Shown piece by piece: positions 12,011-22,037 of a stretch of DNA of 64,000 nucleotides. The notes below the pieces were generated by a model. The model was not told the DNA's origin, searched no databases, and saw nothing but the letters and a program-made list of their open reading frames with translations. Source of the DNA: Dermanyssus gallinae. Its lineage: Eukaryota > Arthropoda > Arachnida > Mesostigmata > Dermanyssidae. Both the position numbers and the translations under genes were made by a program. The stretch spans positions 1 to 64,000 of the forward strand of contig QVRM01002014.1 of NCBI GenBank assembly GCA_003439945.1, read 5' to 3'. Each line of letters starts with the position of its first letter. The first letter of the stretch is position 1.

Positions 12011-12039
12011 GATCGAGCAAGCATGCTCCCAGGTTAGAA

Positions 12040-12300
12040 AAGGCTAGGAAATGCAGAAAATAGTCTAACGTTGATTATCCACACAAATGTTATCCGTTGG
12101 CATTCGAGACTATGAGAGCTGCAAGCCCCCTTATACGCAAGCTGATTCAGCACGTGGATAGAAGCCTTTATCTTTGGACTAAGACGTCGGGAGACTCGAA
12201 AGCATCCGAATTTCCGCATCAGAGGCTGTCGCTCGATATTCAACCAGAAAATGAAGAGTCTGTTCGGGACATATTGTTGAGCTGGGTAGCCCTAGGTTAG
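12040..12300 (+). pseudogene. RLE-A LINE, extreme C-terminus
   Basis: Reads AFETMRAASPLIRKLIQHVD, FPHQRLSLDIQ and ENEESVRDILLSWVALG to a TAG at 12298-12300. It aligns by eye with the tail of the 2016-2880 copy (FETMGGPG..., RLDLDIQRGNAASVR). Only the last 70 residues remain, and it is followed immediately by SINEs. Confidence 0.7.
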
Positions 12301-12490
12301 AGAACCCGTCGAGCCCGGTGGTGTAGTGGCTTAAGTCTGCGCCTCGCAGCCGAAGGAGACACATAGGTGCGGAGGTTCGAGCCCCACCTTTGCACATTTG
12401 TATTTATGGCGATCCGTCTATGAAACAATGCAAAAAAGTGTTCCGTGGACGTTACATCTTGGCTGAGGGTCAGCCCGAAAACTTTTTTTA
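12292..12490 (+). mobile_element. tRNA-derived SINE, copy 1
   Basis: A-box-like gtgtagtggcttaagtc lies at about 12321-12337 and the B box ggttcgagccc at 12374-12384, the spacing of an internal Pol III promoter. A non-tRNA 3' body (ccgtctatgaaacaatgcaa ... 'ggctgagggtcagcccgaaa') ends in a T/A-rich tract. The 3' body recurs at 17138-17265. The leader ctaggttagagaaccc occurs before both copies here, so it is either part of the SINE or a target duplication. Confidence 0.8.
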
Positions 12491-12645
12491 CTAGGTTAGA
12501 GAACCCATCGAGCCCGGTGGCGTGGTGCATTAGCGTGCGCCTCGCGACCGAAGAAAACACATAGATCCACGGGTTCGAGCCCCACCGTTGCGCATTTGTA
12601 TTTATTATGGTTTATTAACACCCAGGTATTTTTGGGGGAAAGCTA
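12491..12645 (+). mobile_element. tRNA-derived SINE, copy 2 (in tandem with copy 1)
   Basis: Same head (gagcccggtggcgtggtgca, B box ggttcgagccc at about 12572-12582). The 3' part reads tttattatggtttattaaca, cccaggtattttt; its reverse complement also occurs at 17138-17165. The two units form a direct head-to-tail pair. Confidence 0.75.
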
Positions 12646-12850
12646 ATTCTTGTAGGAATAGAATAATTCATATTTTAAAGGGAGAACTTTAATGACACAG
12701 AAACTACAACTTCGATGGGGTTTACCTAGGACGAGGGCGTTTGAGGCTTGTACTTTTAATTTTGTGTCTTTAAAGATACAGTTGTTTTGTATAAACGTTT
12801 CGAGTTATTATACAAATATTAAGAGTGGTTAAAGCTAACCTCTTGTGCGC
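12646..12850. other. No gene recognised
   Basis: AT-rich spacer between SINEs and the next LINE fragment. Confidence 0.4.
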
Positions 12851-12852
12851 CT

Positions 12853-13419
12853 GTGCCTTGCCTACGCCGAGTCGCATATGATAGGCCATTCAACGAAGGC
12901 ACCGCAGCACACAATGCCGCGGTACCTAGGGCATCTTTCACCACATCTTATACAGACACATATATCTGTATAATATGTGGTGAAGACGGTCGGTATACCG
13001 TCTTTCGTAAAAACCGCAACAGTCACGGTAGTGGTGTGTGCATGCTCGTTAGATCCGAATTGCAAGCTATAGAAGTTTCTATCACGGATGAATCCACAGA
13101 GACTATTGCTGTCGACATACTATGTGGAACAGATCACAAGTGCCAAGTTATTTGTTGTTATTTTTCACCAACGGGTTCTGCGACGCAACTTGTTGAGAGA
13201 ACGACTACACGTTATGGTTTGCTTGATGAGCTCTTGCAAGTAGACTTTCCGGTCATTCTGACGGGAGACTTCAACCAACCTGACATTAGTTGGAGATGTA
13301 TTGACACGTCCTCAAGTGAAACCACGAAAGTGTATATATTTAGATCTTTTTGTTGCCTTAGTGGATTATCACAACTTGTGGACGTTTTACACTGCAGTCT
13401 GGAGCGGCTCCACTTCTAG
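12853..13419 (+). pseudogene. CR1-like LINE endonuclease-domain fragment
   Basis: From about 12985 the frame reads GRYTVFRKNRN, GSGVCMLV, TETIAVDIL, QVICCYFSPTGSATQL, 'VDFPVILTGDFNQPDISW' and 'CCLSGLSQLV' before degenerating and stopping at 13419. It parallels the endonuclease of the 7928-9733 copy (GGRYSVFRK, ICAYFSPTGSTIDL, LLGDMNLPSIDW, SGLTQLV). The first 130 nt contain a fold-back. An LTR element starts 14 bp downstream. Confidence 0.75.
12937..12984. repeat. 20-bp fold-back inverted repeat
   Basis: Arms 12937-12956 and 12965-12984 match at 19 of 20 positions around an 8-nt loop, at the 5' edge of the LINE endonuclease fragment. Confidence 0.85.
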
Positions 13420-13433
13420 TTGGCAAAGATACG

Positions 13434-13721
13434 TGTAGTGTTCACCACCCCCATGACAGGCCGGCGACCGTTACGAGTTCGCCATTCTCTCGCTAAAACC
13501 ACACACGTCCTCTGTGTAGCTCGCACCAACGACTACTCATTTATTCTCATGCCTCCTTATATACTCACAGATTGCCCGCGCATTTGGTGAGTTCCCGCCT
13601 CTTTGCTAGTAGGGTGGCGGCGGCATCTTCTAATTGGCGCCATGTACTTAGCTTGCTTCGGCATTGTCGTCAATCGACGCTGTCCATGCCCGCGCTGCTT
13701 AACGGACACTGCTATCCTACA
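13434..13721 (-). repeat. 3' LTR of the deleted gypsy-like element
   Basis: 288 bp, ends TGTAG/CTACA. Contains the shared block 'ctcatgcctccttatatact', with a TATA-like 'ttatata'. Confidence 0.85.
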
Positions 13722-13735
13722 CCCCCCCCCCCCTT
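13722..13735 (-). promoter_or_regulatory. Polypurine tract
   Basis: The minus strand reads AA followed by twelve G residues abutting the 3' LTR, the expected site for plus-strand priming. Confidence 0.75.
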
Positions 13736-13830
13736 CACAGGCTTGTTTTAAATTCTATCCCGTCTTTACTCACGAACTCCCGTAAATGGCTTGGTGCGCG
13801 TCTAATCCGCCGTGGACGTCCTTCAAAGCG
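13735..13830 (-). pseudogene. pol C-terminal tail of the gypsy-like element
   Basis: Minus frame RRIRRAPSHLREFV...TSL ends at TGA (13737-13735), just before the polypurine tract. A basic 'RRxxRxxPxxLxxFV' tail is typical of the last residues of gypsy Pol/integrase. Confidence 0.6.
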
Positions 13831-14441
13831 GTGCGCTGTCGTCTTCATGTTCATCATGTGGCGCACCCGGCGGCGGCTGGCCTCCGTGTACTGACCCAGT
13901 CGCCGGGCACGACCGCACGAACCTCGTTCCGACTGCCGTTATTCTTCCGTCTGCGTACTCCTCCGTTTCGTCCACTCGGCTTGCCGCTCCGCGTCACCTA
14001 CCCGTACCGTCCTGCGATCCACCTGGCTTCCTTGACGCATCTCCTACGTGTAGCGCGGCCGTCGCGACCTGTTCGACTGCTGCGTACTCGTGGTTTTTCC
14101 ATCCGGACGCCTGGCATCCGTCCACTCCGCGTTCTCGCCCTGCCGACGGCCTTGGTACGCTTCTTTCCTTGACTTTCCGCGTCCCGCACTTTGTGTTTCC
14201 TCCTGCTATCCATCTGGCCTCCGTGACGCACCTCTAAACGTGTAGCGCGGCCGTCACGGCCTGATCGACTAGCAAAGCCTCCTAGAGAAGGAGCTTTCCT
14301 CTCACCTGTGGCATTGTTGCCCCCAAACCGTTGTCGTCATCCGCAACGGCTGCTCCCTTGTGTTCCTTGAACATCTCCGTTAGCTTTGTCGCCATCCTGA
14401 CGTAGTCGCCTCGCCGTCTTCCTCCAGCTCCGTGCCTGGTG

Positions 14442-14516
14442 TTATTCACTCCACGGTGTTGTTGACCGGTCCATGGATGGCAGAAACGTAGCTGGGGGTG
14501 GCAGACCTGTGGCCAT
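14442..14516 (-). pseudogene. gag start remnant of the gypsy-like element
   Basis: ATG at 14516 opens a 24-residue ORF starting MATGLPPPATFLPSMD and ending in TAA at 14442. The Pro-rich opening followed by a PW is like the N-terminus of arthropod gypsy Gag. The rest of gag has been lost to the internal deletion. Confidence 0.55.
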
Positions 14517-14540
14517 TGTTACACTGCCTCTTCATTCTTC

Positions 14541-14561
14541 TGGATCCTGTCGACTGCGCCA
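14541..14561 (-). promoter_or_regulatory. Primer-binding site
   Basis: The minus strand reads TGGCGCAGTCGACAGGATCC directly after the 5' LTR plus a 2-nt spacer. Many Ty3/gypsy elements use a closely similar TGGCGCAGTCGGTAGGAT, complementary to a tRNA 3' end. Confidence 0.75.
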
Positions 14562-14563
14562 GT

Positions 14564-14850
14564 TGTAGTGTCCACCACCCCTATGACTGGTCGGCGAGCT
14601 TTACGAGTTCGTCATTTTCTCGCTCAAACAACATAGGTCCTCTTCCTGGCTCGCACCAACGACTACTGACTCATTTATTCTCATGCCTCCTTATATACTC
14701 ACAGATTGCCCGCGCATTTAGTGACTTCCCGCGTCTTCGCTATTGGTGACGGCATCTTCTATTTGGCGCCATGTATTTAGCTTGCTTTAGCATTGCCGCC
14801 AACCGACGCTGTCTATGCCCGCGCAGCTTAACGGACACTGCTATCCTACA
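14564..14850 (-). repeat. 5' LTR of the deleted gypsy-like element
   Basis: 287 bp, same ends. Beyond its outer edge (14851-14875) the sequence again resembles the polypurine tract and internal end found next to the other LTR. This LTR therefore once also closed a second, tandem copy. Confidence 0.85.
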
Positions 14851-15664
14851 TTCTCCCCCCTTTATAGGCTTGCTTTGATTTCAAAAATTTGGTCTTGTCG
14901 TTAACACGACGAAGACGACACTCGTTCTTCACCATACCCCACAACGGGCATCGAGACAGAAGTTCAAAACTGGTAATATCTCCCTCCAAATAGGCGGCTC
15001 TGCTATCCCTCTCAGCTCAGAGGCAAAATGTCTTGGCATTGTGCTACACGAGCATATGAAATGGGACAGTCAAGTGAGATCAAGTGTCAGAATCTGCTAC
15101 GCCGTGGTGGCCTCGCTCGTGCGTTTGAGGAGAGCCAAGGCTTTGCGTGATCTTCTGGTACGTGTCTACAAAGCGCTTATGGAACCAATTCTAACTTACG
15201 GAATTACTCTGTGGGGCGCCACGTATTCCACGACCCTATACAAGCTAAGGGTCGTTCAGAATGACGCGGTTAGAGCCATAATAATTCTTCCTCGTCGCGC
15301 GAGTGTGACTCCATGCTACACCAGGCTCGGGCTTCTCAAGCTTGATCAGCTGACACGTTTAACGTTAGCCGTGCTAGCCTATAAGGTGCAAAACAATGGA
15401 ATACCTTCAGATTGTGTTTTTGACTTCGTCCTTTCCCCAGTATGGTCGCAGCGCTACAGGAACCAACTCAGAGTGCCAGGGTTCAGACTCACTCTACTTT
15501 GGCACTCACTAGCCTACATGCTGCCCACGGTCTGGAACGAGCTGCCATTGGCGCTTCGAAATGCAAGCCGAGCCGCTGTTTTTAAACGACATCTTCTCTT
15601 ACTGCTGAAGAACAAAGAAACAAATGACCCCGAGTGAATTGTTTTGGATTTGTTTTACTATATA

Positions 15665-15784
15665 GGTTTTGAACTTGTATTGTGTTGGTTCTAAAGTTTT
15701 AAACTTGTATAAGGTTGGTTCTAGGGTTTTAAACTTGTATAAGGTTGGTTCTAGGGTTTTAGACTTGTGTTGTGTTAATTATGC
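15665..15784 (+). repeat. Four 30-bp tandem units in a LINE 3' UTR
   Basis: Units start at 15665, 15695, 15725 and 15755 (ggttttaaacttgtataagg-type). The period is a multiple of 3, so a frame stays open through it, but there is no sign that it is translated. Confidence 0.85.
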
Positions 15785-15805
15785 TCAATTTTTGTTGCGA
15801 CAACA

Positions 15806-15850
15806 AGAAGTGTATGCGCGACAAAGTTGCTTTGTCGCGCATACACTTCT
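15806..15850. repeat. Perfect 21-bp hairpin
   Basis: Arms 15806-15826 and 15830-15850 are perfectly complementary around a ttg loop. A partial further copy of the right arm (tttgtcgcgtgcacactttt) follows at about 15907. Confidence 0.9.
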
Positions 15851-16042
15851 GATTTGTGCATACACTCGTAGACTTCTGTTGTGTTGCTTATGCTCAATTT
15901 TATTACTTTGTCGCGTGCACACTTTTGATCGATGCAAACACTCGTGTATTGTGTATATTTTGAATGAAAGGTGACAGATTGCTAACCTGTTGGGCACGTC
16001 AATAAACCTGATTGATTGATTGATTGATTGATATGATCTGCA

Positions 16043-16133
16043 GGTACATTAGCTGCAGCGTTATGCGCCCCTGATATAAAAGGGTGATATGTGTACACAC
16101 ACTTATCAAGCGAATAAATCAATCAATCAATCA
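16043..16133 (+). mobile_element. LINE 3'-UTR scrap with (AATC)n tail (family 'LINE-C')
   Basis: Reads 'gcgttatgcgcccctgatat', acacacttatcaagcg and aataaatcaatcaatcaatc. The same block in the opposite orientation is the 3' UTR of the LINE at 58605-59240. This copy retains only about 90 bp, a typical 5'-truncated insertion, placed just after the (TGAT)n tail of the preceding LINE. Confidence 0.8.
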
Positions 16134-16327
16134 TACATGACCCCCCTGCATGAAACGCGATGAAAGCCATGAACAGCGAAAAGCGTGAAAATGTGTCGGT
16201 TTGTTCGTTCGGTCTGTTTCTACGTTTCGGAGCTAATCGCACCGGTGCAATAGAAATCAGGATCGATCTCCGCCATTTTCCCCTCCCAATAGCTGATAAA
16301 TTGCACGTAGGCCGGAGTGGAAAGAAG

Positions 16328-16860
16328 TTAGAAACTACCTAACGACGTGTCTCCTAGCAGGTAGACGTATCTGTTCATCGATGTACGATGCAGCCCCAGA
16401 GCTCGCTTCAGGAATGCAGGTTTAATCCGCTCGAGCTTTTCAAGTTGCGCCGACGAGAGATGATCCCCGATGACCTGTATACTGTAGAAGGCAACTGGCG
16501 CCACCATCATGTTGAACAAAGCAAGAGTCTTTCGTGGGGAATAGTCTCGAAGGAGTTCGTATACGTACGCTTGCAATTAGCGCTCGACGCACTCTGTTCG
16601 TAATGAGCTCCACGAAGGACTGGCCGTTTGTGGGCATTTGTGTAGCATCAACCCCTAGATATTTGATGTTGTTCACATATTTCATGGATGTTCTGTTTAT
16701 GTGCAGCGCACCAGAAGCCGCAAGACGGCCACCGCGTCGGAATTTCATGGCCCCTGTCTTGTCCATATTAATCATCAGGTCAGTCTCTTCCACATACCCC
16801 GACAGCCTTTCCACGAATCCTTGAGGCCTATAATATGAAGTGGACGGAAAAATTGATTTA
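16328..16860 (-). pseudogene. LINE RT thumb fragment (same family as 1137-1863)
   Basis: Minus strand, two frames joined near 16560: DLMINMDKTGAMKFRRGGRL, NNIKYLGVDATQMPTNGQSF, then KTLALFNMMVAPVAFYSIQV and 'KPAFLKRALGLHRTSMNRYV'. The block order (KYLGV, ALTxFxxxxxPxxxYxxQ, FLKRALGLH) corresponds to the 1137-1863 fragment (RYLGV, LTIFKLKIFS, FLKGVLGLS). Confidence 0.65.
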
Positions 16861-16904
16861 GGAATGTATACTACGGAAGCGATGACACGGCCTCGCGAGC
16901 ACAA

Positions 16905-17137
16905 ATAAGTATGACGTTTGCAGACCACGGGTTTCATCACGTGTTATGCAGCACGGAAGAATTCCACGATCCTCAGAAGTGTTGCAGGTGCACGAGGTGC
17001 TCTGGCCAATGCGACAGATACCACACCGCAGCATGTCCAGCAGTTCAGTCAATAGCTGAATTAGTAGATGAGAGAAGACCCAATGAGGTGAAGGAAGCAC
17101 TAGTTGTGTCTGATGTATATGTTTATGGCAAACGCCC
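16905..17137 (+). pseudogene. LINE C-terminal zinc-knuckle fragment
   Basis: Plus frame with CRCTRCSGQCDRYHTAAC (C-x2-C-x7-H-x4-C) at about 16983-17036, then AELVDERRP. It resembles the knuckle at about 1745-1800 and is oriented against the RT fragment at 16328-16860, so the copy was split by an inversion or represents two insertions. Confidence 0.6.
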
Positions 17138-17265
17138 AACCTGGGTATTAATAAACCATAATAATAATTTGTTCTCATTGGGTCCGTCTCACGAAGCAAT
17201 GCAAAAGCAGTCCCGTAGACGTTAAATGTTGGCTAAGGGTCAGCCCCAAAAAGTTTTTTTAGAGA
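17138..17265. mobile_element. SINE 3'-body fragments
   Basis: acctgggtattaataaacca is the reverse complement of the end of SINE copy 2. 'gtccgtctcacgaagcaatg' followed by a 'ggctaagggtcagccccaaa' block matches the body of SINE copy 1. No tRNA-like head remains. Confidence 0.65.
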
Positions 17266-17360
17266 TTCCGTGACCCGTTTGCGCAGAGACAATTATCCAC
17301 TTCAAAGTGCTAATATAGCAAAGGTATATAAATATTCTATATATATATGTAGATTAGTTA

Positions 17361-17660
17361 TGTAGATTAGACCCTTCGAACCTGGAGGCCAGCGCATTTG
17401 CCGCTGGCTCCGCGGCACGCAAGGCAGAACGTCTCGCCCAGCTCGCCAACGAGTTTATTTTCGTACCGCTAGTATTTGAAACACTCAGGGGCCCTGAGGC
17501 ATGGTCGCTCCTACAGAAGATGACAAACGAACAGGCGACAGGGAACAATAGAGCTTCTGACTTTCTACTTCAGCGACTATTGCTGGCGGTTCAGCGCGGC
17601 AATGCGGCAGCAATTATGGGCACAATGTGGGGCTGCCTCGAGGATAAGCTCGACTGGTAG
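17361..17660 (+). pseudogene. RLE-type LINE, C-terminal 95 residues
   Basis: Frame to TAG at 17658-17660: SAFAAGSAARKAERLAQLAN, EFIFVPLVFETLRGPEAWSL, 'LLQRLLLAVQRGNAAAIMGT'. The FETLxGP and IQRGNAAxxxGT motifs are those of the RLE-type C-terminus seen at 2016-2880, but the sequence is distinct enough to be another subfamily. A short 3' UTR with aaataaacg follows to about 17745. Confidence 0.7.
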
Positions 17661-17749
17661 CACTCCTCACAGGCCCCGGTGTAGTTAGTTACTTACATTT
17701 CCCTGTAACCATGGAATTAATTAAATAAACGTTTAGGAATATATTGTTT

Positions 17750-18165
17750 CTTTAGATTAGTTACACTTCTGGAGTAGCGCCAGCAAAGTACTTTTAAAAA
17801 TGCCTTTGTACGCCGTTAAGTAGTATACTTTTGTTGCTAAGGCTCTTATTAATTAATAAAGATATTATAGAAGAAACAGTACAATAGCTTGCTAACCACC
17901 CGTGCTTTCTGCAGTGTAATATATACGGGTGAAATTTTTATAACCAGGAAACTGAACTTATGTTTACTAAAATGAACAAAAATATGTTGTAGGGGAATAG
18001 CTGGAAAATGCGGTTTGCACACATGGACACCTGGACATGGGGGATGGGGTGGTAAGCAGCCGGGCCTCCATGGTTTCGTCGTGGACGGTTTACATAATGG
18101 CATCCCCCTATCCAACCGCAGGTAGACATGCGGGGTAACACACGGCTTTGAAGTAATGCCAAAGT
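17750..18165. other. No gene recognised
   Basis: AT-rich to 18000, then mixed. No coherent frame or terminal repeat. Confidence 0.4.
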
Positions 18166-18169
18166 AATA

Positions 18170-18290
18170 CCGAGCCTGGGGGGTGGGGATGAAGCCCGGT
18201 TTAGTGGGTATGTGAGTCTGGCACTAGTCACGCAGGCTGCTAGTGGCGCATGTGCATCATGCATTCCCGAAACCTCCAAAAAAAAACATG
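18170..18290 (+). repeat. Dispersed R1-like 3'-UTR motif, copy 1, with A tail
   Basis: Contains 'cccggtttagtgggtatgtg', agtctggcactagtc and ggcgcatgtgcatcatgcat, ending in aaaaaaaaac at 18280-18289. A matching block (gggtttagtgggttt, ccatactagtc, gacgcatgtgcattat) occurs at 63388-63470. The R1 element at 18693-24141 has gggttttagtgggtat in its own 3' UTR. Confidence 0.6.
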
Positions 18291-18692
18291 GACATCAGTG
18301 CAGGAAACTCGCCTGCAAGGCCGGTAGTGTGGGACTCCAACCCACTAAAAACCAGTCGAAGGCAACGTGCATAATGTGAGCACTAAAATGAATATCGGTC
18401 AGCTGTAATCAGATCTTGTGCATTGGTGACGGAGGGAAGTGTGTCGGCCTTGATAATACATGCATTGTCTTGGATGCTATATTGCAAAACAACACACTTT
18501 TAGGAGAAAGTTGCATAAGCTTCTCTGCACACAAACGTGCAGCACGGTCAACGGCCTTATGCAGTGTATTGTGTCCATAGCAAAAACCAATAGAGCAATT
18601 GGCCTCAAGGTCGTCTGGGATTTAAAGGTGCTTTATCTCAGGTGGTTTTATGTATATAACATAACTAAGGTACAGCATGATCAGTTAAAAAG
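18291..18692. other. Mostly unassigned; inverted copy of the R1-like UTR motif at 18322-18345
   Basis: tgtgggactccaacccacta at 18327-18346 is the reverse-oriented motif. The remainder shows nothing recognisable. Confidence 0.45.
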
Positions 18693-19019
18693 CCTTTTTT
18701 TGTTTTTTTTTTTTTGGAGGAGGTTTAGGGTTTAAAATACATTTACGTACGACTGAGAGAAAGCATAACAGGAGTTGGTAAGCCCCCTAACATGCCAACG
18801 CTCAGACAGTGTGGGACTCAGCCACCTAACGGCAAGTCTTGGCGCTTGACAAGAGTCGAGCCGAAGGATTAAGGCAATACCCACTAAAACCCTACATATA
18901 TAGACGGCAGTGCCTACATATATGTATCCTCCTTAAGATGACCCTCCGACCTGCGGGATCCTTAACGCAGAAGAGTAACTACACACAGGCGGCGGGGAAG
19001 TCTCGGAAATTTTAAATCT

Positions 19020-22000
19020 TTAGGTCCTGCTTGTCGAGTCGCGCCTTGGCACCAACTCTCGGACGCTTTCCATCATTTTCCTTCTTCCTGTCTCTTCCTT
19101 TGCTTTCATGATCCGTTGAATAGGCTTTGCAGCCGCGTCCCAGTTTTTGACCGACGTAAGCATGTACGTGACTAGCTCTCCCAGCGTGTTCTTTCTGGGC
19201 AGGCCGCGTCTGGTCTCGGTCCATGCGGCGCATCGCAATACTGTATGTTCCGGAGTGTCCACCTCGTCGCAGTACAAGCATTGCGTTGTCTCAGCCTTCC
19301 CTATCCGATTTAAATACACCTGGAAATCGCCGTGACCCGTGAGAACTTGGGTCAGGTGGTATGTGAGACGGCCCCCGGGACGATTCATTCATTGGCGGAT
19401 GTTCGGAATGAGGTTCCTCACGAGCGCCCCTGGTTGCCCGTTCGGGATGCTATCCCACTCCTTCTGCCACCGATCGAGTGTCACCTCGCGTTCTTGTACG
19501 AGCTCGCTATCTGGGTTAACCCAAGGGCGCCGACGTTCGGCTGCCTTTAGGTCCCAGGGCACTGTCTCCGCCAGCACGAGCGAGGCCGCCGTGCTGATGG
19601 TGCGATACCCCCGAATGATACGTAGGGCTCCGATCCGCTGGACCTTTCTCAGGATCTTTTTAGTAGCGCCTGTGTCCATTGTAGGCGACATCCAAACGGG
19701 CGAGCCAAAAAGGATGATCGACTCAGATACGGACATCAGAAGTCTCCGGACGCTATCTCTCGGGCAGCACGTGTTGGGCAATAGACGGGCGATGTCATTA
19801 GCCGCCTTTTGCGCCTTCCCAGCCGCAATCCTTACATGAGGAGTTCCTCGCAATCCTCGGTCTAAGTGTATGCCTAGGTATCTTGCCGTGTCCTTTAGCT
19901 CAATTTTTACGCCTGACACCGTAAGCTTTAGAGGAGCACATTTCTTCTTCCCGATGAGTAGAATAGCTTCACTCTTCTGTGGTGCGAGTGTTAGGCCGGC
20001 ACCTCTCATCCACTTATCGACATCCGCCAGCGCTATGTTGGCGTATGTCTCCAGCTCTATCTTAGTTCTGGCCCTGATTGTCACAGCCAGATCATCCGCG
20101 TACGCAACCAGTTCCACTCCCGGTGGAAGATGCTGGATGTTCAGGACGTCATCGTATGCCAGATTCCAGAGAAGAGGTCCAATGATTGAACCCTGCGGCA
20201 CTCCGGCAGTCATCTCCACCTTGGTACGCCCGTTCTCTACCCGTCTATTGCTCAGGTAGTCGGAAACCAACCGCACCAGATATGGTGGGACATTCTTTCG
20301 CCGGAGCGTCTCGAGAACCACTTTCCATGGGATACTGTTAAACGCGTTTTTTACATCCAGCAACACCACTAGGAACAAATCCCTGGTTTTCCGAGTAGAT
20401 TTCTTGATAAGTTCGGCCTTTGCCACCACTTTGTGGATGGCCGACAGAACAGACCTATGCTTTCGGAATCCGAACTGCATTGTTGACAATAGTCCATTTT
20501 TCTCGGCAAAGGTCCTCAGCCGATCCTCCATAATGGCTTCTACACCTTTGGCTAAAGTGCCTAACAGGCAGATCGGGCGGTGTGTCCCGTTGCCTTTGGG
20601 TAGTAGTACTACCTCGGCGGCCTTCCAGCTCTCTGGAAGCTTACCCGTACGAAAGATCTTTGTGATGATCTTCGCCACAAGCGACGAATACTCTCTGAAG
20701 AGGAATTTTACTGCTTCTGGCGGTATTCCATCCAAGCCAGGCGCCTTTCCAAGCTTAATTCTGTCTGCCGCAGCTAAAATTTCGCCCGTGGTGACCTCGG
20801 GGACGTCGCCATCCGGTAAAGTCTCAAATTCAGTTCGATCGAAATGCGGGTGCTGTGGGAAAAGAGTGTTAATCACCCGAAGCTTCTCGTTCTCCTCCAG
20901 ATGCTCACGCTTTGCTCCCCCTATCTTGCCCCTGACGATTTTGTATGGCTTGCCCCAAGGATCCGACTCTAGCTTCTCGACCAAATCGCGCGAACAGGCT
21001 TCCTTGCTTTTGCTAATCTCTCTTCGCAGGCAGCCCTTCGCCCTTTTGTACTCAATGCCCAGTTGGCGAGTTCGCTCGGAGTCCCCTTCACTTCTACGCG
21101 CGCGGGTGTAGATACGTCTGTACCGCATACACTTTGTACAAGCCGAGGCAATAGCGTTGTTCCACCAGAACACTGGCCTCGGTTTTATGCTAGGTCGAGC
21201 TGAAGGAGTAGATGCTTTTTGGCACGCCCTCTTCAGTAGACTGTATAAGTCGTCTGCTGTTTCCGGCATTCCGTCGCTTTCCAGCAATCCTTCCCACGAT
21301 TCCTTTAACAGTTCATTACTTTTTATGCGCCACACATGTCGCCTGACTTGAGGTTGTGTCGCCTCCCTGCTGCTAGCTCCCTTCACCTTGAACTCGATGC
21401 AGTAGTGATCGCTGAGGTTCTCTTCCTCGTTTAGCACTCGCCAACCAACAATCTTTTGCGCCTGCGATGCCTTGCAGATTGTAAGGTCAATCCAGGATTC
21501 TCTTCCCCTTGAGGAGCAGTACGTAGCTTCACCATTGTTCAAGGTCACCATGTCCTCTCTGGCTAACCATTCCATAACAGCTTGCCCCCTGCTATTAGTT
21601 TCCCTCGAGCCCCACACAGGCGAAGCAGCGTTGAAGTCACCGGTAAAGATAACTAGCGGCTCCAAGCTGGCCCGCGCCGACATTGTGACGTCCTCAAGTA
21701 GCTCCTGCAGGACCGCTAATGTACCATTGGGGCTACTATAACAGGAATAGATGCGACCCAGGCCTTTGAGTTCAACCCAGGAGAATCCTTTGCCGCTTCC
21801 TTTTCCAACTACTTTATATTTCCGACTACTTTTACTCTCTACGATGCAGCTGGCCCTACCGTCGTCAACCGTCCATACATGTGCCTTGCGCTTGGCAAGG
21901 GTAATGTTGGGCTCGCTCAGAAGGCACAAGTTTGCCCTACGGCGTCTAGCGATCGTTTCAAGCATATTATGGGCACCTTTGCTACGGTTGCAGTTTAGCT

Positions 22001-22037
22001 GCAAAATGCTGACGTAGTCCTGTTTACTGGCCATCAT
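19020..22037 (-). pseudogene. R1-type ORF2: endonuclease, reverse transcriptase, C-terminal knuckle; one in-frame TGA
   Basis: Tandem ATGs at 22037 and 22034, stop at 19020. A TGA at 19391-19389 splits it, and the frame resumes directly with MNRPGG. Endonuclease (first ~230 residues): ILQLNCNRSKGAH, LCLLSEPNI, IFTGDFNAASPVWGSRETNS, SWIDLTIC, NLSDHYCIEF. RT: GKAPGLDGIPPEAVKFLF, THRPICLLGTLAKGVEAIME, FGFRKHRSVLSAIHKVV, motif A LLDVKNAFNSIPW, motif B AGVPQGSIIGPLLWN, motif C VAYADDLAV (about 20090-20104). C-terminus: QVLTGHGDFQVYLNRIG and the knuckle CLYCDEVDTPEHTVLRC. About 1005 codons, the usual R1 ORF2 size. The TGA removes only the C-terminal knuckle. Confidence 0.9.

Larger units (their letters stand above)
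13434..14850 (-). mobile_element. Internally deleted Ty3/gypsy-like LTR retrotransposon
   Basis: Two direct repeats of 288 and 287 bp (13434-13721, 14564-14850) begin TGTAG and end CTACA, the TG...CA inverted ends of LTRs. On the minus strand the right copy is the 5' LTR. It is followed after 2 nt by a TGGCGCAGTCGACAGG-type primer-binding site, a 25-codon gag start, and about 700 bp of altered sequence including a 191-bp-period direct repeat. Then come a pol C-terminal tail, a G-rich polypurine tract and the 3' LTR. Capsid, protease, RT, RNase H and integrase are all missing. The two LTRs look roughly 85-90% alike. No matching target duplication is visible. Confidence 0.85.
14876..16030 (+). 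pseudogene. LINE-B copy: RT thumb/C-terminus, 3' UTR with repeats, (TGAT)n tail
   Basis: 15041-15637 is an uninterrupted frame: CLGIVLHEHMKWD, LRRAKALRDLLVRVYKALME, PILTYGITLWG, RLGLLKLDQLTRLTLAVLAY, LPTVWNELPLALRN. Upstream, 14880-15040 continues it (NTTKTTLVLHHTPQRASRQK, GNISLQIGGSAIPL). The match to 11220-11753 is clear by eye. The 3' UTR carries a 30-bp tandem repeat, a perfect 21-bp hairpin, 'gtgacagattgc', cgtcaataaacc and a (TGAT)n tail at about 16006-16031. The upstream RT and endonuclease are lost. Confidence 0.75.

Noticed and set aside
20404..21111. Long plus-strand ORFs within 19.3-24.5 kb
   Set aside because: Antisense shadows of the R1 ORFs, which show all endonuclease, RT and zinc-knuckle motifs.
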